Source of the DNA: Comamonadaceae bacterium
Lineage (GTDB): Bacteria > Pseudomonadota > Gammaproteobacteria > Burkholderiales > Burkholderiaceae_C
Reading direction: 5' to 3'
Length of the DNA: 17,622 bases
Assembly (NCBI GenBank): GCA_947458415.1
Contig: CANGZG010000032.1
Span: forward strand, 1-17,622
A program made the translations under genes and the position numbers. The notes beneath the pieces were generated by a model. It saw only the letters and a list, made by a program, of their open reading frames with translations, did not search any database and was not told the origin of the DNA. Shown here piece after piece: positions 14,650-17,622 of the stretch. Each line of letters starts with the position of its first letter. Positions within the stretch are counted from its first letter, which is position 1.

Positions 14650-15606
14650 ATGATTGATGTGACTGTTGAGAATTTTGAGGCTGAAGTGATTTTGGCGTCG
14701 AACGAATTGCCTGTGTTGGTGGACTTTTGGGCGCCGTGGTGCGGCCCGTGTAAATCGCTGGGCCCGGTATTGGAAAAATTGGAAGTGGAATACGCTGGGC
14801 GCTTCAAGTTGGTGAAGATCAACTCGGACGACGAGCAGCAGTTGTCACAAGCCTTTGGCATTCGCAGCATTCCCACCTGCGTGATGATGAAAGGCGGCAA
14901 GCCCGCCGACGGTTTCATGGGCGCATTGCCCGAAGGGAAATTGCGTGAGTTCCTGGACAAGCACGTGCCCGGTGAAGACGAACTGATCGCGGAAGAAGAC
15001 GTGAATGCGGCCGAAGCGTTGCTGGCTGAGGGCAATGCCGATGCGGCATTGGCCAAACTGCAAGAGGCGCTGGCCGTCAACCCTGCCAATGACGATGCGC
15101 GTTACGAATACGTGAAGTTGTTGATGGCGGTGGGTGAATTGGACAAAGCACAGGCCGCGCTGGCACCGGCCATGGCGCAAATCCCGTTGCAATTGCGTTT
15201 TGAGGCTTTGCACCATTGGGCACAAGCCCTGCACTTTGCACACACCGATGAACGTGCCCAGTGGCAAATGCCGCAATTCGATGCGTTGATTGAAAAAAAC
15301 AAGCGCGACTTCGACACCCGTTTGGCCAAAGCGCGTTTGTTGATGGCCGCCGCAGAATGGACCGATGCCATGGACGAGTTGTTGGAAATTGTCATGCGCG
15401 ACAAAACATGGAATGACCAAGTGGCGCGCAAAAACATCGTGGCGATTTTGGAACTGCTCTCGCCACCCAAGGCCAAGGGCGAACAACCGGTGCCCGGCAA
15501 GAGCGCGGGTGGCATTGAATTGACCGGTAAGGCGGCGGCGTTGGATGACCCGCAGGCCGAATTGGTGTCAAAGTACCGCCGCAAGTTGAGCATGGCGCTC
15601 AACTGA
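14650..15606 (+). CDS. cnoX: CnoX-like chaperedoxin (thioredoxin domain plus TPR)
   Basis: The 318-residue protein joins an N-terminal thioredoxin domain (1-110) to a helical TPR-like region (about 115-290), the architecture of CnoX/YbbN, a holdase that protects proteins from oxidation and passes them to GroEL or DnaK. The redox motif W30-C31-G-P-C34 is intact, unlike the SxxC of E. coli CnoX, so it may also be an active thiol reductase. IRSIPTC at 71-77 contains the cis-proline P75. The TPR part shows EALLAEGNADAALAKLQEAL as a repeat unit. The C-terminus is an extended tail of about 40 residues. I chose ATG 14650-14652 because MIDVTVENFE is the usual beginning in this group; an upstream TTG (14578) and GTG (14617) keep the frame open. 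The gene splits purE from purC on the opposite strand. Confidence 0.9.
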   Translation: MIDVTVENFEAEVILASNELPVLVDFWAPWCGPCKSLGPVLEKLEVEYAGRFKLVKINSDDEQQLSQAFGIRSIPTCVMMKGGKPADGFMGALPEGKLREFLDKHVPGEDELIAEEDVNAAEALLAEGNADAALAKLQEALAVNPANDDARYEYVKLLMAVGELDKAQAALAPAMAQIPLQLRFEALHHWAQALHFAHTDERAQWQMPQFDALIEKNKRDFDTRLAKARLLMAAAEWTDAMDELLEIVMRDKTWNDQVARKNIVAILELLSPPKAKGEQPVPGKSAGGIELTGKAAALDDPQAELVSKYRRKLSMALN

Positions 15607-15614
15607 GGCCACAC

Positions 15615-16514
15615 CTAGGCGGCTTGTAACCGCGCCCATGCTTCTTGGTATTTGGCGGCGGTCAAAGAAATCACTGCCTCTGGCAAAGCAGGCGCCGGCG
15701 GGGATTTGTTCCAAGCCGCACCATCGACTTGTGCGGTTTCCAGCCAGTCACGCAAATACTGCTTGTCAAAACTAGGCGGGTTGACACCCTCGCGGTAAGC
15801 GTCTGCGGGCCAATAGCGCGATGAGTCCGGCGTCAGCACTTCGTCCATCAACACCAAAGTGCCTTCGGGGCTGAGCCCAAATTCAAATTTGGTGTCGGCA
15901 ATCAAAATGCCTTTGGATGCGGCAATGTCGTAAGCGGTTTCGTACAACGCCATGCTGATGCGGCGTATGCGTTCAGCCAAATCTGCACCGATCATTTCCA
16001 CCGTCCGTTCAAAACTGATGTTTTCGTCATGCGAGCCAGCGGGTGCTTTGGCTGCTGGCGTGAAGATGGGTTGCGGCAAGCGCGAAGCATTTTGCAAGCC
16101 TGCAGGCAACGGGACACCGCAGACGGAGCGAGATTGCTGGTATTCCTTCCAACCACTGCCGGCAAGATAACCACGCACCACGGCTTCCACGGGAATGGGC
16201 TTGAGTCGCCTGACCAACATCGAGCGCTGGGCCACATACGGTTTTTCAGCATCTGACACCACGGATTCGGGGGCCTCGGATGTCAAATGATGGGGACAAA
16301 GATGCCCCAGCTTGTCAAACCAAAACAAAGCCATTTGGGTCAGCAATGCGCCCTTGCCCGGAATTGGCTCGTTCATCACCACATCGAACGCGCTGATGCG
16401 GTCTGAGGCCACCATCAACAGGCGATCGTCTCCGACGGCGTAGTTGTCACGCACTTTGCCGCGTGCCAGCAGCGGGAGGGATCCGAGGGTGTGGGAATGC
16501 AGCGTTGGGTTCAT
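15615..16514 (-). CDS. purC: SAICAR synthase (long, yeast-type form)
   Basis: PurC condenses CAIR with aspartate and ATP to SAICAR, the step after PurE. Motifs are ARGKVRD (17-23, ATP loop), SDRISAFDV at 37-45, VRGYLAGSGWKEY at 113-125 (first family signature) and the later LIADTKFEFG (second signature), with MDEVLTPDSSRYW near the C-terminus. At 299 residues it belongs to the long form resembling yeast Ade1 rather than the roughly 237-residue enterobacterial form. The ATG at 16512-16514 is the best start, since the next in-frame ATG removes the ATP loop. The first 68 bases lie inside the 3' end of the sugar-kinase gene in another frame. The 3' end converges on cnoX, eight bases away. Confidence 0.96.
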   Translation of the reverse strand: MNPTLHSHTLGSLPLLARGKVRDNYAVGDDRLLMVASDRISAFDVVMNEPIPGKGALLTQMALFWFDKLGHLCPHHLTSEAPESVVSDAEKPYVAQRSMLVRRLKPIPVEAVVRGYLAGSGWKEYQQSRSVCGVPLPAGLQNASRLPQPIFTPAAKAPAGSHDENISFERTVEMIGADLAERIRRISMALYETAYDIAASKGILIADTKFEFGLSPEGTLVLMDEVLTPDSSRYWPADAYREGVNPPSFDKQYLRDWLETAQVDGAAWNKSPPAPALPEAVISLTAAKYQEAWARLQAA

Positions 16515-17622
16515 GGTAGGCGGCCAAGCAGTGTTGCACGCTGGCATTCGGCTGAACCAGAGACAAGCCGGTTTGGAAGGACTGGCGCTGGGTCCATTGC
16601 GCCAACATCCAAGCCCCTCTGGCAGTGCCTTCCAGCTCGTCGGTAGAGCGCCAGACAGCGTATCGTTCAAGCAAAGCAGCCACGGCTGCCACATAGGCTT
16701 CATTGTAGGACAACGGTCCTTCCAGAATGACCGGTGTGAACTGATCGCCGCTCAGGTGACGGATGATGTGTACCGTGGTTTCGGCTGCATACCAAGCTGC
16801 CAGTGCCGGGCGCAAATCCATGGGCACATCTTCAATGGCAATGATCTGATCGTGTTGCCAGACTTTGCCTGTCTGTCCGGCAAACGGTCCGCCTGCCTCA
16901 CAAAAGGCTGGGGTGGCACGCCAACCTTGTTCCAATACTTGCAGCAAATGGGCGACATCCGCCAACGCAATATCCGCATCGCCTGCCAAAAACGCGTATT
17001 CGCGACCGCCCATGAAGCGTCCCGTGGGAATGCATTTGCCCTCGACACTCACATTCAGCAGCTCGTCACGTTGCGCGTTTAAAGGAACGGATTGACCGTG
17101 GGTGGCCATGATGACGACCCAAGTACCTGTGGATACCACGGTGGCACCCGGCATGGTGTGCAAATAGCGGGCCAGACAAGCGTTACTGTCGTGCGAGCCG
17201 ACTTTCACTTGTGTGTGGTGTGGCAACCCTAGACATGCGGCCAATTCAGGCCTCAACTGACCCAGATCGTTCCATGCTGGTTGTATGGGTGGGGTGAGCA
17301 CATCGAATCCTTCGGACCAAGCCCAACAGGAATGGCTCTGCTCATGTGGCGACCACAAATGGGTGTGACAACCCAAAGACGATAACTCGCTGGCCTTTTC
17401 TGCGCAAAACCACCAAGCCCAATATTGGGCATAGGGCAATACGTGGCGCACTCGCGCCCAGGCTTGCGGCTCAAAATGTTTCAGCCAAGCCAATTGCAAA
17501 CCTGCGTTCAAACCCAAGGGCAATGCGGGTGAACCGGTTTCTTCGAACACACTGGCGCGTTGCTGAAATTGTTGCTGGAAGCGGCCGTACCCATTCCACT
17601 CGTAATCCATCGGCATCAGCAC
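16447..17622 (-). CDS. FGGY-family carbohydrate kinase (5' end cut by window edge)
   Basis: The visible 391 codons are the central and C-terminal part of an FGGY sugar kinase; the first visible codon happens to be GTG but is internal, and the frame runs off the right edge. Supporting segments are NAGLQLAWLK near 39-48, KVGSHDSNACLARYL at 140-153 and the phosphate-binding VVSTGTWVVIM at 162-172, followed by the C-terminal actin-like domain with ILEGPLSYNEAYVAAVAALL and a final GAWMLAQW helix. The GSHDSNA/STGTW pattern resembles the branch containing L-fuculokinase and related enzymes, but the sugar is not determined. The last 23 residues form a Pro/Ala-rich tail encoded by bases that also encode the purC start, so the tail is probably not part of the conserved fold. 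It may be co-transcribed with purC. Confidence 0.87.
   Translation of the reverse strand: MLMPMDYEWNGYGRFQQQFQQRASVFEETGSPALPLGLNAGLQLAWLKHFEPQAWARVRHVLPYAQYWAWWFCAEKASELSSLGCHTHLWSPHEQSHSCWAWSEGFDVLTPPIQPAWNDLGQLRPELAACLGLPHHTQVKVGSHDSNACLARYLHTMPGATVVSTGTWVVIMATHGQSVPLNAQRDELLNVSVEGKCIPTGRFMGGREYAFLAGDADIALADVAHLLQVLEQGWRATPAFCEAGGPFAGQTGKVWQHDQIIAIEDVPMDLRPALAAWYAAETTVHIIRHLSGDQFTPVILEGPLSYNEAYVAAVAALLERYAVWRSTDELEGTARGAWMLAQWTQRQSFQTGLSLVQPNASVQHCLAAYHEPNAAFPHPRIPPAAGTRQSA

Noticed and set aside
16515..16703. N-terminal extension of purC
   Set aside because: The added peptide overlaps the conserved kinase domain in another frame and has no PurC similarity.
1..17622. CRISPR arrays, tRNA genes, transposases, integrases, toxin-antitoxin pairs or riboswitches
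   Set aside because: No regularly spaced repeats, cloverleaf-like sequences, mobile-element proteins or known aptamer patterns were seen, and the gaps between genes are too short to hold most of them.

Overview
The window looks like a chromosomal segment of a betaproteobacterium of the order Burkholderiales, probably a freshwater-type relative of the Comamonadaceae. The basis is the protein flavour (long yeast-type PurC, CnoX with WCGPC, type 2 PyrF, adhesin-E-like lipoprotein), the dense packing with many 4-base gene overlaps, and leucine codon use rich in TTG. The genus is not resolved. I count 18 protein genes, two of them cut by the window edges. I see no tRNA, rRNA, CRISPR array, insertion sequence or phage gene, and no gene-free stretch over 300 bases.

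Layout. (1) Positions 1-2316, minus strand: an EamA transporter followed by two family-2 glycosyltransferases (one WaaE/KdtX-like, one cut by the left edge). This end is more A+T rich and looks like the edge of a lipopolysaccharide or surface-glycan locus. (2) 2431-5412, plus strand: uvrA (nucleotide excision repair), opening with a GTG codon. (3) 5420-9837, minus strand: an unidentified small winged-helix regulator, then, in transcription order, EamA transporter, tsaB, rimI, family-4 uracil-DNA glycosylase and pyrF. The first four of that run are chained by ATGA/GTGA overlaps. (4) 9896-11853, plus strand: dacB (PBP4) and a small adhesin-E-like lipoprotein, both cell envelope. (5) 11872-14542, minus strand: purE, purK and a Sua5/TsaC enzyme, again chained by 4-base overlaps. 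(6) 14650-15606, plus strand: a CnoX-like thioredoxin-TPR protein between purE and purC. (7) 15615-17622, minus strand: an FGGY sugar kinase cut by the right edge, whose last 68 bases overlap the start of purC.

How the genes fit together. PurC, PurE and PurK catalyse neighbouring steps of purine synthesis (AIR to N5-CAIR to CAIR to SAICAR), and PyrF ends UMP synthesis. Sua5/TsaC and TsaB both serve the t6A37 tRNA modification but sit in separate clusters. UvrA and the uracil-DNA glycosylase are DNA repair proteins. RimI acetylates ribosomal protein S18. Most of the window is housekeeping. I found no convincing new multi-gene system. The items most worth a second look are the purC/kinase overlap, the unidentified regulator with dyads in its upstream region, the apparently leaderless dacB start, and the chained mini-ORFs before uvrA.
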